From assembly GCA_002292015.1 (NCBI GenBank), contig DBBD01000012.1, positions 1-6,925 on the forward strand: a stretch of DNA of 6,925 bases, read 5' to 3'. Below are positions 6,678 to 6,925 of this stretch, one piece after another. Position 1 is the first letter of the stretch. Each line of letters starts with the position of its first letter. The stretch is from Firmicutes bacterium UBA993 (lineage in GTDB: Bacteria > Bacillota > Dethiobacteria > DTU022). The notes under the pieces are model-generated. The model saw nothing but the letters and a program-made list of their open reading frames with translations, searched no databases and was not told the origin of the DNA. The position numbers were made by a program, and so were the translations under genes.

Positions 6678-6700
6678 GGATATCATCTTCGGCTTGTCAA
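6672..6700 (-). promoter_or_regulatory. Consensus sigma-A promoter of the nifS-iscU-tusA-dsrE operon
   Basis: On the minus strand TTGACA (complement of 6695-6700) is followed after exactly 17 nt by TATAAT (complement of 6672-6677), a perfect match at both hexamers and the ideal spacing. Transcription would start near 6665. No other promoter is obvious within the four genes, whose spacing (8-bp overlap, 42 nt, 1 nt) fits one transcript. Confidence 0.85.
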
Positions 6701-6780
6701 CTCTCGAATTAGATTTTTGAAGGAAACGGATAAAGAAAAGTTGAATAGGAAAGTAATCAAATAGAACAGGAGTGATGCAG

Positions 6781-6925
6781 ATGAAAACGAAAGATAATTT
6801 GATGTCAGCATTTGCAGGTGAATCACAGGCAAACCGCAAGTATCTTGCTTTTGGGTATAAAGCAGAGAAAGAAGGCTTCAAAAATGTAGCCAGGATCTTT
6901 CAGGCTATTGCCGAAGCTGAGACAA
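6781..6925 (+). CDS. rbr: Rubrerythrin, N-terminal part (cut by window end)
   Basis: The first 48 residues of a rubrerythrin, a cytoplasmic non-haem diiron protein that reduces hydrogen peroxide in anaerobes. The start matches the family closely: MKTKDNLMSAFAGESQANRK, then YLAFGYKAEKEGF and IFQAIAEAET. Glu14 in the ESQANRKY segment is the first diiron ligand; Glu47 would be the Glu of the ExxH ligand pair, whose His lies beyond the window. The ATG at 6781 has AGGAG (6768-6772) 8 nt upstream; an in-frame ATG at 6775 is too close to that site. The C-terminal rubredoxin-like domain, expected in full-length members, cannot be checked here. The gene is divergent from the Fe-S operon, which fits shared control by iron or oxidative stress, though no shared site is proven. 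Confidence 0.93.
   Translation, partial: MKTKDNLMSAFAGESQANRKYLAFGYKAEKEGFKNVARIFQAIAEAET

Larger units (their letters stand above)
6479..6780. other. Divergent intergenic region between the sulfur operon and rubrerythrin
   Basis: These 302 bp hold the promoter and dyad of the minus-strand operon and the ribosome binding site of rubrerythrin (AGGAG, 6768-6772). The minus-strand transcript would have a leader of about 187 nt. It contains weak hairpins (CCCGA/TCGGG at 6575-6591 and GGGTGA/TCACCC at 6596-6627) but no riboswitch class I recognise. No convincing plus-strand promoter for rubrerythrin stands out. No tRNA or conserved protein is seen. Confidence 0.6.

Noticed and set aside
6522..6881. 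Minus-strand open frame of 119 codons upstream of the nifS-like gene
   Set aside because: It runs antisense through the well-supported rubrerythrin start and across the promoter, resembles no family, and has no ribosome binding site. Its last 37 codons, from an ATG at 6635, could be a leader peptide but also lack a ribosome binding site.

Overview
The window looks like an anaerobic or microaerophilic low-to-mid GC Firmicute (Clostridia or Peptococcaceae-like). The reasons are strong AGGAGG-type ribosome binding sites, frequent GTG and TTG starts, a lipoprotein substrate-binding protein, rubrerythrin, and a CCCCCTGTC-type REP repeat of a kind I recall from such genomes. The exact genus cannot be told from the sequence.

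Left half (about 1-3968, plus strand): a three-gene operon for ferric iron import of the FutABC/FbpABC type. It encodes a lipoprotein iron-binding protein, a two-domain permease and an ATPase. It is preceded by a promoter whose start-site region is a perfect 20-bp palindrome (67-86), probably a repressor operator. All three genes use non-ATG starts (GTG, GTG, TTG).

Middle (3969-4127): a convergent intergenic spacer. It holds two perfect 23-bp inverted copies of a REP-like sequence 93 bp apart (a REPIN-like doublet), plus a run of nine C. One copy probably doubles as the terminator of the minus-strand operon.

Right half (4128-6478, minus strand; transcription order is right to left): a four-gene sulfur/Fe-S operon consisting of a NifS/IscS-family protein, an IscU/NifU scaffold, a TusA-family protein with an extra N-terminal cysteine cluster, and a DsrE-family protein. 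It is driven by a consensus promoter (TTGACA-17-TATAAT) at 6672-6700. The NifS-family protein is the most notable item. Its reading frame is intact and its sulfur-carrying cysteine is present, but the histidine and the PLP-binding lysine of the active site are replaced by Asp-Gln, and two other PLP-contact residues are changed. It is therefore unlikely to be an ordinary cysteine desulfurase. A sulfide- or persulfide-fed Fe-S assembly route using TusA and DsrE is a reasonable inference.

Right edge (6781-6925, plus strand): the start of a rubrerythrin gene, transcribed divergently from the sulfur operon and cut by the window end. Together the window links iron acquisition, Fe-S cluster assembly and peroxide defence.
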